DNA of 54,384 bases, taken from the NCBI GenBank assembly GCA_002389765.1, contig DGQM01000022.1, forward strand, positions 26,028-80,411. The letters are read 5' to 3'. The notes under the pieces are model-generated. The model did not search any database. It was given only the letters and a program-made list of their open reading frames with translations, and was not told the DNA's origin. The stretch's first letter is position 1, and every line of letters begins with the position of its first letter. This stretch comes from Bacteroidetes bacterium UBA4414. Its GTDB lineage: Bacteria > Bacteroidota > Bacteroidia > Chitinophagales > Chitinophagaceae. Positions 24,082 through 32,014 of this stretch are shown one piece after another. The position numbers and the translations under genes were made by a program.

Positions 24082-24117
24082 CGCGAGGTTGCTTCGTCGT
24101 GCCTCCTCGCAATGACG
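24082..24117 (-). repeat. Dispersed A-type repeat, inverted
   Basis: CGCGAGGTTGCTTCGTCGTG then CCTCCTCGCAATGACG, identical to the copy at 23554-23589. The preceding ACCCTTGTTAT is the reverse complement of the A-to-B junction at 21400-21412. Confidence 0.85.
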
Positions 24118-24131
24118 CGAGAGATAGTATT

Positions 24132-24189
24132 TGTTCAGGTGTTCAGGTGTTCACAATCCGAACACCTGAACAGGTGAACACCCCGAACA
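24132..24189. repeat. B-type palindromic element abutting a stop codon
   Basis: TGTTCAGGTGTTCAGGTGTT, CACAATCC, then GAACACCTGAACAGGTGAAC and CCCCGAACA. It ends one base before the stop of the DUF3987 gene (24190-24192), as the copy at 23622 does for the 102-residue gene. Confidence 0.82.
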
Positions 24190-25623
24190 CTATGCACGTT
24201 TTCTGTACGGACAATAATTTTTAATCCATCCGTGTACGGTAGATACTTTGTTCCCACCAAACAGGTGACGTGCAATATCCCTTACACCCCATCCACGCTC
24301 GCATAGGTTACAACATTCCTCTTTCTCGTTGATGGTACTGCTATACCTGCCGTTGTCTTCTTTGTGTACGCTATTCATACGCACAGGCTCCACCTCTTCA
24401 AACACTTTCAGGCTGTATTGCAGCAGCCATACGCTTAGTTCAAACGCCAGTTCAAAGTCCTTATCCTGGCAGGTGATGACGCCCTCGTAGGGTTGTTCAT
24501 CGTCCATACGGCGCAGCATACTCAGTATCATGGCTATGCGAAAGAAGATATTGCCCATGCGGTGTATGGTGCCATCCAGCTTATCGCTGATGTTGTTGCG
24601 TATATCGCGTTTGCGTTCGGCCATGGCGGCGGCAAAGCGTTTCTGCTGTTCATCGCTCAGGCGAAACTCGATGGGTTGTTGCAATAGTTCCAGCTGCTTG
24701 TACACTGCCAGCCATAGTATGCCCATGTTGGTAACAACGGGTTTGCGGTTGTTGCGCATGGCAAGGAAGGGATAGAGAAACTCGTCTGTGCCCTGTAGTA
24801 TGTAGTAACAAAAGCGGCTGAAGAGGCCATTCTCTGCCGATGGTATGAGGTCTGTCAGCTGGTCGTGTGTGCCACTGAGTACAATGCTGAATTCGGGGCT
24901 GCTGATTTCGCACTCCTCGCGGTTGGTTTTGCGCACCAGGCTCACCGTTTCGTGGTGAAAGGCTTTGCGGAGGATGTCGCTAAAGTTGTTGTCGCCACTA
25001 CGCAGCATCTCTGCCAGCGAGTCGCTCTCGGTTTCGAAGATGATGCCCCTGCCCTCGTTCTGTTCCATCTGCATAATCAGTGCGGCTTTGGTACTGTTGG
25101 CGGGGATGAAGAGGCGCAGCATCTTGGGCTCGGCAGGTGGTGCGGGTGGTTCGGCACGCTTGCCCTGCTCGTACAGTTTGCGTTGCTGTTCGTACACATC
25201 TTTCTGTTGCAGGTAGGCGCGTTGCATATCCTGCGCCTGCTGCCGGCGATACTGGTGTATGGGTTCGCCCAGGTGTCGGCACAATCCCAATACGCCCTTG
25301 CCTAGCCCGTAGCGACCTAATACATAGCAATACAGATTGGGGCGCAGTGCATCGCCCATGTAGTAGCCAAATACATTGGGCATACATCCGCTGAGCACAC
25401 CGAGCGCACCTACCAAAAAGGCTTCTTTCTCTTGTTGTTCCTGCAGTGTATCGAGCGATACGGAGAGGATGGCGGGCAGGTTGGTAAATACTTCGGGCAG
25501 CAGGTAGCGGAAGTCTGATACATAGGTTTCGCCTGCTTGTTGGCGTTCGCGGGCTTCGTCTGTCTTTCGGCGTGCGTCTTCAAAACGCTTTTGGTTTTCT
25601 TCCAATTCCTCGTAGGATTTCAT
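24190..25623 (-). CDS. DUF3987 domain protein with C-terminal helix-turn-helix
   Basis: 477 residues. DUF3987 is a P-loop ATPase-like family common in mobile elements of Bacteroidota, often beside primase domains. Visible parts are YLLPEVFTNLPAILS, GVLSGCMPNVFG, a P-loop-like GRYGLGKGVLG (no Ser/Thr after Lys, as in many members), a Gln/Glu-rich coiled coil (about 125-165), the acidic segment IIFETESDSLAEML and IVLSGTHDQL...NGLFSRFCYYIL. The end (about 445-470: WGVRDIARHLFG, VSTVHGWIKNY) looks like a DNA-binding HTH. No integrase or primase is adjacent, so it may be an orphan remnant. The gene is preceded by a palindromic operator. Confidence 0.82.
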   Translation of the reverse strand: MKSYEELEENQKRFEDARRKTDEARERQQAGETYVSDFRYLLPEVFTNLPAILSVSLDTLQEQQEKEAFLVGALGVLSGCMPNVFGYYMGDALRPNLYCYVLGRYGLGKGVLGLCRHLGEPIHQYRRQQAQDMQRAYLQQKDVYEQQRKLYEQGKRAEPPAPPAEPKMLRLFIPANSTKAALIMQMEQNEGRGIIFETESDSLAEMLRSGDNNFSDILRKAFHHETVSLVRKTNREECEISSPEFSIVLSGTHDQLTDLIPSAENGLFSRFCYYILQGTDEFLYPFLAMRNNRKPVVTNMGILWLAVYKQLELLQQPIEFRLSDEQQKRFAAAMAERKRDIRNNISDKLDGTIHRMGNIFFRIAMILSMLRRMDDEQPYEGVITCQDKDFELAFELSVWLLQYSLKVFEEVEPVRMNSVHKEDNGRYSSTINEKEECCNLCERGWGVRDIARHLFGGNKVSTVHGWIKNYCPYRKRA

Positions 25624-25656
25624 GGTAGATAGTTTTTAAAGGTGATTAATTATATT

Positions 25657-25672
25657 TTGTACAAATGTACAA
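25657..25672 (-). promoter_or_regulatory. Palindromic operator overlapping the -7 box of the DUF3987 gene
   Basis: TTGTACAAATGTACAA has perfect 7-bp arms around a 2-bp centre. The minus-strand -7 box TACATTTG (25662-25669) is contained in it, about 38 bp before the ATG. A repressor bound here would block the promoter; its identity is unknown. The HTH at the end of the DUF3987 protein is one candidate. Confidence 0.55.
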
Positions 25673-25830
25673 ATAATTTTAACATTATGATGTAAAGATG
25701 TTGTCAACAGGTGTGGATATTGATGTGGAATTGGTGTTGTATAGTGTGGCGATTCTATACGTTCTCTTTGGGCTACAGTGCTGTACTCAGCCTCTCTTTC
25801 TTTTTGCTTGTCCAAAAAGAAAGAGAGAAA

Positions 25831-25850
25831 CCTGCCTGCCGGCAGGCAGG
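25831..25850. repeat. 20-bp perfect palindrome, insertion 1
   Basis: CCTGCCTGCCGGCAGGCAGG sits between GAGAGAAA and GAAAAAGAC. Copy 1 has these two flanks joined directly (16955-16972), so the palindrome was added or lost exactly. Confidence 0.85.
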
Positions 25851-26104
25851 GAAAAAGACACCCTAAAACCAATGCTCCGCATGTTTTAGGGATAGCTATA
25901 CGCTGTTATTGTGGGGAATACGCATTAAGCGTGGTCAGTGCTGACGCACATGACGGTGCTATTGGGCGATGGTAGGTAGTTCAGCATTAAGTTTGTATAT
26001 CTACATATGCCATCAAGGCTGTTAGCTTGGCACAACAGTAGCAATGTGGTGACATCGGAGCGTCAACAAAGCATTCAGATGTCATCAATGCTTTGCGGCT
26101 TTTC

Positions 26105-26124
26105 CCTGCCTGCCGGCAGGCAGG
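26105..26124. repeat. 20-bp perfect palindrome, insertion 2
   Basis: The same CCTGCCTGCCGGCAGGCAGG lies between GCGGCTTTTC and TTTCTTTC. Copy 1 has GCGGCTTTTC followed directly by TTTGTTTC (17210-17227), one substitution apart. Confidence 0.85.
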
Positions 26125-26263
26125 TTTCTTTCTTTCTTTTGCCGCCAAAAGAAAGAAAGGAAGCGCTGGCATGAGCGCTGCAAAAGGCCCGCGAGCATAA
26201 CCCAAGTACACTAACTATTACCACAACAAAAATCACGATATTTGATACAAGACCACACATTCA

Positions 26264-26698
26264 ATGAGCGTACAAACAGATATAAAAGCACTGATAGCCG
26301 GCCAACCCGAAGGTAAACGCGCAGAGATGCAAACACTGCACAAGCTGATACTACAGGCACTCCCCGATTGCAAACTGTGGTACGACAGTGGTGTGGATGA
26401 TATGGGCAAGACGGTTACCAACCCCACCATCGGTTATGGGTTTCAGGTACTGAAGTATGCTAATGGCAAAACGAAAGACTTCTTTAAAGTAGGGCTTAGT
26501 GCCAATACCGTAGGCTTCTCTGTGTACATTCTGGGGCTTGAAGACAAAAAATATCTTGCCAATACCTATGGCAAACAAATAGGTAAAGCAAGCATTACGG
26601 GTTATTGTATCAAATTCAAATCGCTGAAGGATATTGATACCGATGTATTGCACACTGCCATACAAGACGGTGCAGACCCGAAGCACGAGAAGGTGTAG
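26264..26698 (+). CDS. DUF1801 (YdhG-like) protein
   Basis: 144 residues of the DUF1801/YdhG-like fold. Typical features are an N-terminal helix pair (QTDIKALIAGQPEGKRAEMQ), LHKLILQALPDCKLWYDSGV, GYGFQVLKY and, towards the end, IGKASITGYCIKFKSLKDID, in which GKxSITGxCIxFKxLxDID is well conserved. Distant relatives include the frataxin-like Fra/YdhG proteins, but no activity is established for this branch. It is monocistronic, starting 72 bp after the second 370-bp repeat and converging on the PagL-like gene 8 bp away. Confidence 0.85.
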   Translation: MSVQTDIKALIAGQPEGKRAEMQTLHKLILQALPDCKLWYDSGVDDMGKTVTNPTIGYGFQVLKYANGKTKDFFKVGLSANTVGFSVYILGLEDKKYLANTYGKQIGKASITGYCIKFKSLKDIDTDVLHTAIQDGADPKHEKV

Positions 26699-26706
26699 AG
26701 ACAGTA

Positions 26707-27402
26707 TTATAGTTTTGCAGAAAGCCCTACAAAGAAACCGTTGCTATCGTGCGATGGATTGCGTTCCACACCTTTTGTATTGCCATTAGATACATGTAGG
26801 TGGCGTACGCCAAACATCAGTGATGTAGAAGGCAGTATGTTTATCTCCGAGCCAATACCGTATTTGGTAGTACCATTCCACTGGGTGCCCAATCTATTAT
26901 CGTGCGTTGTTGGTTTTGGAAACTCAACAGGAAAATACACAAACCCACCACCCGATTCAAAATACAAACGCCAATTATCTCTGTTAAATGCATAGAACCT
27001 TGCAAAAGGACGTAATGCAAAGCCAACTGTTCTATTATAGTCATCTCTTGGCATATAAACATCAAACTCAACACCTATTGACATAAACCTGCGCAATTGA
27101 AAGTTGATACCTGTATTATTCTGCGGCATAAATGTGTAAGGGTATTTATAGCCCCAACCAAAGCCAGTTTCGTTATAGATGCTTAGCCTGCGTGCCAACG
27201 CAGTATCTCTTTTGGTAAGCAACAAACAAGTGCCAACAGCTACTGCGGGTATGATGAAGCCCATTGACGTATGCAGCTTTACAGGTTCGAAACCCAAAGG
27301 ATTGTTATACCAGCTATCCCCTTCCCAATATTGTGCGCGTGTATTTTCAGATATTGCTAACACCATCAAGGCTAATATGATGATACGCTTTGTGAATGCC
27401 AT
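26707..27402 (-). CDS. Acyloxyacyl hydrolase / lipid A deacylase (PagL-like) outer-membrane protein
   Basis: 231 residues with a signal peptide (IIILALMVLAISENTRAQ) and a series of amphipathic strands, matching an eight-strand barrel. Close to the C-terminus, FGVRHLHVSNGNTKG carries the His-x-Ser-Asn arrangement seen at the active site of PagL-type lipid A 3-O-deacylases, and NPSHDSNGFFVGL follows as in the acyloxyacyl hydrolase family. Such enzymes remove an acyl chain from lipid A at the cell surface. The catalytic Glu was not placed with certainty. Start ATG at 27402. Confidence 0.75.
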   Translation of the reverse strand: MAFTKRIIILALMVLAISENTRAQYWEGDSWYNNPLGFEPVKLHTSMGFIIPAVAVGTCLLLTKRDTALARRLSIYNETGFGWGYKYPYTFMPQNNTGINFQLRRFMSIGVEFDVYMPRDDYNRTVGFALRPFARFYAFNRDNWRLYFESGGGFVYFPVEFPKPTTHDNRLGTQWNGTTKYGIGSEINILPSTSLMFGVRHLHVSNGNTKGVERNPSHDSNGFFVGLSAKL

Positions 27403-27566
27403 TGCTCAAGTAGTTTTTTGCCAAAAATATATCCGGCAAAAGACTTGTGCTTGCATTACGGACTACTTCTACAATCAAGCGGATGTTTTAAACACGGAGG
27501 CGGTAATGTGTTATGTGTTGTTATTTGTTTTTCTTATGTAATCTATAACAGGCACTATAACAACAA

Positions 27567-27588
27567 AGCCCCTCAATAACGAGGGGCT
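27567..27588 (-). terminator. Terminator after rpoC
   Basis: A perfect 8-bp stem AGCCCCTC / GAGGGGCT with loop AATAAC. On the minus strand it is followed by TTGTTGTTATAG. It lies about 30 bp after the rpoC stop. Confidence 0.75.
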
Positions 27589-27616
27589 CTGCTTATTATG
27601 TAAGATTAGCTTAAAA

Positions 27617-30600
27617 CTATTCTTCTTCGTCAAACTGCAGTACGTCGCGGTTTGCCATCAGCAGTTCAAACTCTTCTTTAGAACCTACTACGATGTCGTC
27701 GAAGTCGCGCATACCGGTACCTGCCGGTATCAGGTTACCTGTAATAACGTTTTCTTTCAAGCCCATCAGGTTATCGCTCTTACCGTTGATAGCGGCTTGA
27801 GAAAGTACCTTGGTAGTTTCCTGGAATGAAGCTGCAGATATCCAGCTTTGTGTACCCAGAGACGCTTTTGTGATACCTTGCAGCAACGGTGCAGAAGTAG
27901 CAGGTGCCGCATCGCGGTATTCTACTATTTTTCTGTCGTTACGACGCAGCATACTGTTCTCTTCGCGTATTTCGCGCAGGGTTACAATCTGTCCCGGATG
28001 CAGTTTATCAGAATCGCCTGCTTCGGTTACTACTTTCTTGTCGAAGATCCAGTCGTTTTCAACCATAAAGTCGAATTTATCAACTGTATCATCTTCCAGG
28101 AATTTAGTATCACCCGGGTCAACGATAGATACTTTACGCATCATCTGGCGTACTATCACCTCGATGTGTTTATCATTGATCTTCACACCCTGCAAACGAT
28201 ATACCTCTTGGATTTCGTTTACCAGGTATTCCTGTACAGCAAACGGCCCTTTGATAGAAAGGATGTCGCCCGGTGTTGTAGCACCGTCAGACAGTGATGT
28301 ACCTGCTTTTACGAAGTCACCATCCTGCACCATGATGTGGCGCGTCAGTGGTACTAAGTATTTCTTCACCAAACCTTCGCGAGACTCTACGATGATTTCA
28401 CGGTTACCACGTTTTACGTTACCGAATGCTACCACACCGTCTATCTCTGCTACGATAGCAGGATTGCTCGGGTTACGTGCTTCAAACAGTTCCGTTACAC
28501 GCGGCAGACCACCCGTGATATCTCGGCTACGGCCCATCACACGTGGTATCTTAACGATAACCTGACCACTGTTTACAGCGTCGCCGTCTGCTACAATGAT
28601 GTGTGAACCAACCGGAAGGTTGTATGATTTAGTTTCCTTACTACCTTCTACAAGTATAGCTGGGATTTTAGTTTTGTCTTTTGTTTCGATAACCACTTTT
28701 TCGCGGTGACCTGTTTGTTCGTCGGCCTCTTCGCGGAATGTGATACCCTCGATAACGTTTTCCAGTACGATTTTACCCGGTACTTCAGATACGATAACGG
28801 CGTTGAACGGATCCCATGTACAGATCACATCACCTTTCGTTATTTTCTGTCCGTTCTTCACTTTCAGGTGAGAACCATAAGGAATGTTGTTGGTAATCAT
28901 CAGACGGTCGTTAGCTACGTCTACTATACGCACCTCGCCCGTACGGCCGATAACCACGTTAATAGTTTCACCGTCGTTGTCTGTGAATGTTGTAGTACGC
29001 AGACCATCGAACTGGATAGTACCGTCGAATTTAGCCAGCAATTGAGATTCGATTGCAGAAGAACCCGCAACACCACCCACGTGGAAGGTACGAAGTGTAA
29101 GCTGTGTACCCGGCTCACCGATAGACTGTGCAGCGATGATACCTACAGCATCACCTTTCTGTGTCATGTAGCCCGTTGCAAGGTTTTTACCATAGCACTT
29201 AGAGCACACACCACGACGCGCCTCACATGTCAGTACCGAACGGATTTCAACTGTATCGATAGCGCTTTCTTCAATACGTTGTGCAACGTCCTGTGTTATT
29301 TCGCTACCAGCAGCTACCAGCAGTTCGTCTGTCAACGGATCGTACACATCGTGCAGCGATGTACGGCCAAGGATACGATCATACAATGGTTCTACTATTT
29401 CTTCATTGTCTTTCAGTGCAGATGTTGCAATACCACGCAGTGTACCACAATCTTCTTCATTGATAACAACGTCTTGTGCAACGTCTACCAGACGACGAGT
29501 CAGATAACCCGCATCGGCTGTTTTCAGGGCGGTATCGGCAAGACCTTTACGCGCACCGTGGGTAGAGATGAAGTATTCTAATACCGACAGACCTGTTTTG
29601 AAGTTTGACAGGATCGGGTTTTCGATGATTTCTGAACCTGAAGAACCACTACGACGTGGTTTCGCCATCAGACCCCTCAAACCGGCCAGCTGTTTTACCT
29701 GTTGTTTAGAACCACGCGCACCCGAATCAAGCATCATGTAAACAGAGTTGAAACCTTGTTTATCACTCGCCATTTCGCGTATCAGCGTTTCTGTAACGTG
29801 GGTATCTACACGAGACCAGATATCGATAATCTGGTTGTAACGTTCGTTGTTCGTAATCAGACCCATGTTGTAGTTTTCCCAAACTTCATCAACTTCTGCT
29901 TGTGCATTGTTGATCAGTTCTTCCTTCACATCAGGTACTGTAAGGTCATTGATGTTGAACGACAAACCACCACGGAAGGCAGTACGGAAACCAAGTGTTT
30001 TGATATCATCCAGGAACTGTACCGTTTTAGGGATACCGGCATTTTTCAGGATATCACCGATGATTTCACGCAAAGACTTTTTAGTCAGCAATGCGTTTAC
30101 ATAACCGCTTTCTTTAGGTACAAACTGGTTGAACATTACACGACCTACCGTTGTTTCAATCAGTTGTTTTACAGGCTGTCCTTCTTTATTAAGGGTGTCA
30201 ACTTTTACTTTAATCCATGCGTGCAAATCAACACGACCTTCGTTATACGCAATGATAACTTCTTCAGGGCTGTAGAACGCCATGCCTTCACCTTTTACAG
30301 GATCGTTTGGCAGGTTCTTTTTACCCTTACTGATGTAGTACAGACCAAGCACCATGTCCTGAGAAGGCAGGGTAATCGGCGTACCGTTTTGCGGGTTCAG
30401 AATGTTGTGAGAAGCCAGCATCAGCAATTGAGCTTCGAGGATAGCCGCGCTGCTCAATGGTACGTGTACCGCCATCTGGTCACCATCGAAATCGGCGTTG
30501 AACGCAGAACACACGAGCGGGTGCAGTTGGATAGCTTTACCTTCAATCAGTTTTGGCTGGAATGCCTGGATTGACAAACGGTGAAGCGTTGGGGCACGGT

Positions 30601-31942
30601 TTAATAAGATTGGGTGACCTTTCAGTACGTTTTCCAAGATATCCCAAACAACAGATTCTTTGCGTTCTACCAATTTCTTGGCGCTCTTCACTGTTTTTAC
30701 GATACCTCTTTCAATCAGTTTGCGTATGATGAACGGCTTGAACAATTCTGCCGCCATATCTTTAGGAAGACCACACTCGTGCAGCTTCATTTCAGGGCCT
30801 ACCACGATAACCGAACGACCTGAATAGTCAACACGTTTACCAAGCAAATTCTGACGGAAACGACCTTGTTTACCTTTCAGTACGTCTGAGAGTGATTTCA
30901 GTGCACGGCCACCTTCTGCTTTTACAGCGTTTGATTTACGGCTGTTATCGAACAGAGAGTCTACCGCTTCCTGCAACATACGTTTTTCGTTACGCAGGAT
31001 TACCTCAGGAGCTTTGATTTCTATCAAACGCTTCAGACGGTTGTTACGGATAATAACACGGCGGTACAGGTCGTTCAGATCTGATGATGCGAAACGGCCA
31101 CCATCCAGTGGTACTAACGGACGCAGTTCAGGTGGAATAACAGGGATGTACTGCATTACAGTCCATTCCAGCCTGTTTTCTACACGTGTATTTGCATCAC
31201 GGAATGCTTCTACTACGCTCAAGCGTTTCAGCGCCTCTTGCTTACGTTGCTGAGAAGTTTCGTTTGCTGCAGCGTTACGCAGGTCGTAAGACAATTGGTC
31301 AAGGTCTATACGGCTCAGTAATGTATGCACAGCTTCTGCACCCATCTTAGCGATGAACTTGTTAGGATCTTCGTCAGGCAGGTATTGATTGTCTTTAGAT
31401 ACGCTATCCAGAATTTCCAGATACTCGTCTTCTGTCAGCAGTTGCAGATACGTATTTTCTGAATCTTTCAGGTTCAGTTTCTGGCGAATCAGCTCTTCAG
31501 CCTCACCCGCCTGTACTACTACATAACGTTCGTAATAAACGATGCTTTCCAGTTTTTTAGAGCTGGAACCCAACAGATAACCTATCTTGTTTGGCAGGCT
31601 CTTGAAGTACCATATGTGTACGATAGGCACTACCAGTTTGATGTGGCCCAAACGCTCACGACGTACTTTCTTTTCAGTTACTTCAACACCACAACGGTCG
31701 CACACAATACCCTTATAACGGATACGCTTATACTTACCGCAATAGCATTCGTAATCCTTTACAGGTCCGAATATTTTTTCGCAGAACAAGCCATCACGTT
31801 CAGGCTTGTACGTACGATAGTTAATTGTTTCAGGCTTCAGCACCTCTCCGTACGAACGGTCAAGTATCGTATCAGGAGAAGCGAGACTGATGGTGATTTT
31901 GTCAAATCCCGCTTTTGGACGGTTATCCTTTTTAATAGCCAT
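27617..31942 (-). CDS. rpoC: DNA-directed RNA polymerase subunit beta'
   Basis: 1441 residues, a normal length for Bacteroidota. It forms half of the catalytic cleft. The Mg-binding triad is in NADFDGDQMAV (Asp484, Asp486, Asp488). The N-terminal zinc site is Cys66, Cys68, Cys81, Cys84 (ECYCGKYK, VCDRCG) and a second zinc site lies at CEARRGVCSKCYG. The trigger-loop and bridge-helix region is visible as GGVAGSSAIES and KQLAGLRGLMAKP. It follows rpoB after 72 bp, in which a palindromic repeat is inserted. It is followed by a terminator. Long open frames on the other strand are shadows of codon bias. Confidence 0.99.
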   Translation of the reverse strand: MAIKKDNRPKAGFDKITISLASPDTILDRSYGEVLKPETINYRTYKPERDGLFCEKIFGPVKDYECYCGKYKRIRYKGIVCDRCGVEVTEKKVRRERLGHIKLVVPIVHIWYFKSLPNKIGYLLGSSSKKLESIVYYERYVVVQAGEAEELIRQKLNLKDSENTYLQLLTEDEYLEILDSVSKDNQYLPDEDPNKFIAKMGAEAVHTLLSRIDLDQLSYDLRNAAANETSQQRKQEALKRLSVVEAFRDANTRVENRLEWTVMQYIPVIPPELRPLVPLDGGRFASSDLNDLYRRVIIRNNRLKRLIEIKAPEVILRNEKRMLQEAVDSLFDNSRKSNAVKAEGGRALKSLSDVLKGKQGRFRQNLLGKRVDYSGRSVIVVGPEMKLHECGLPKDMAAELFKPFIIRKLIERGIVKTVKSAKKLVERKESVVWDILENVLKGHPILLNRAPTLHRLSIQAFQPKLIEGKAIQLHPLVCSAFNADFDGDQMAVHVPLSSAAILEAQLLMLASHNILNPQNGTPITLPSQDMVLGLYYISKGKKNLPNDPVKGEGMAFYSPEEVIIAYNEGRVDLHAWIKVKVDTLNKEGQPVKQLIETTVGRVMFNQFVPKESGYVNALLTKKSLREIIGDILKNAGIPKTVQFLDDIKTLGFRTAFRGGLSFNINDLTVPDVKEELINNAQAEVDEVWENYNMGLITNNERYNQIIDIWSRVDTHVTETLIREMASDKQGFNSVYMMLDSGARGSKQQVKQLAGLRGLMAKPRRSGSSGSEIIENPILSNFKTGLSVLEYFISTHGARKGLADTALKTADAGYLTRRLVDVAQDVVINEEDCGTLRGIATSALKDNEEIVEPLYDRILGRTSLHDVYDPLTDELLVAAGSEITQDVAQRIEESAIDTVEIRSVLTCEARRGVCSKCYGKNLATGYMTQKGDAVGIIAAQSIGEPGTQLTLRTFHVGGVAGSSAIESQLLAKFDGTIQFDGLRTTTFTDNDGETINVVIGRTGEVRIVDVANDRLMITNNIPYGSHLKVKNGQKITKGDVICTWDPFNAVIVSEVPGKIVLENVIEGITFREEADEQTGHREKVVIETKDKTKIPAILVEGSKETKSYNLPVGSHIIVADGDAVNSGQVIVKIPRVMGRSRDITGGLPRVTELFEARNPSNPAIVAEIDGVVAFGNVKRGNREIIVESREGLVKKYLVPLTRHIMVQDGDFVKAGTSLSDGATTPGDILSIKGPFAVQEYLVNEIQEVYRLQGVKINDKHIEVIVRQMMRKVSIVDPGDTKFLEDDTVDKFDFMVENDWIFDKKVVTEAGDSDKLHPGQIVTLREIREENSMLRRNDRKIVEYRDAAPATSAPLLQGITKASLGTQSWISAASFQETTKVLSQAAINGKSDNLMGLKENVITGNLIPAGTGMRDFDDIVVGSKEEFELLMANRDVLQFDEEE

Positions 31943-31980
31943 ATTAAGAAAGAAGTATTTTTTAAAAATTTAGTTCTCTA

Positions 31981-32013
31981 ACCTCCTCCTCCCTTCAGGG
32001 AGGCAGGGAGGGT
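31981..32013. repeat. CCTCCCTTCAGGGAGG palindromic repeat between rpoB and rpoC
   Basis: A palindrome CTCCCTTCAGGGAG with flanking CCTCCT and GCAGGGAGGGT ends one base before the rpoB stop codon (32015-32017). It is one unit of the family seen in pairs at 5135 and 9691. It might modulate rpoC expression relative to rpoB. Confidence 0.75.
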
Positions 32014-32014
32014 A

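Larger units (their letters stand above)
25786..26191 (+). repeat. Structured repeat of about 370 bp, copy 2, with two nested palindrome insertions
   Basis: It aligns with 16918-17286 over its whole length, with scattered substitutions mostly in the middle. It is 37 bp longer because a 20-bp perfect palindrome is present twice (25831-25850 and 26105-26124), each next to a terminal stem. The ends are the same A/T-rich hairpins. With its flank it fills the 640-bp gap 25624-26263; apart from the DUF3987 operator no other feature is seen there. Confidence 0.82.

Noticed and set aside
27403..27541. Possible gene between the PagL-like gene and the rpoC terminator
   Set aside because: The only frame continues antisense through the PagL-like gene; no start signal or recognisable protein is present.
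28706..29581. 291-codon plus-strand frame opposite rpoC
   Set aside because: It is a codon-bias shadow of the rpoC gene with improbable composition (runs of Cys, Thr and Arg) and no start context.
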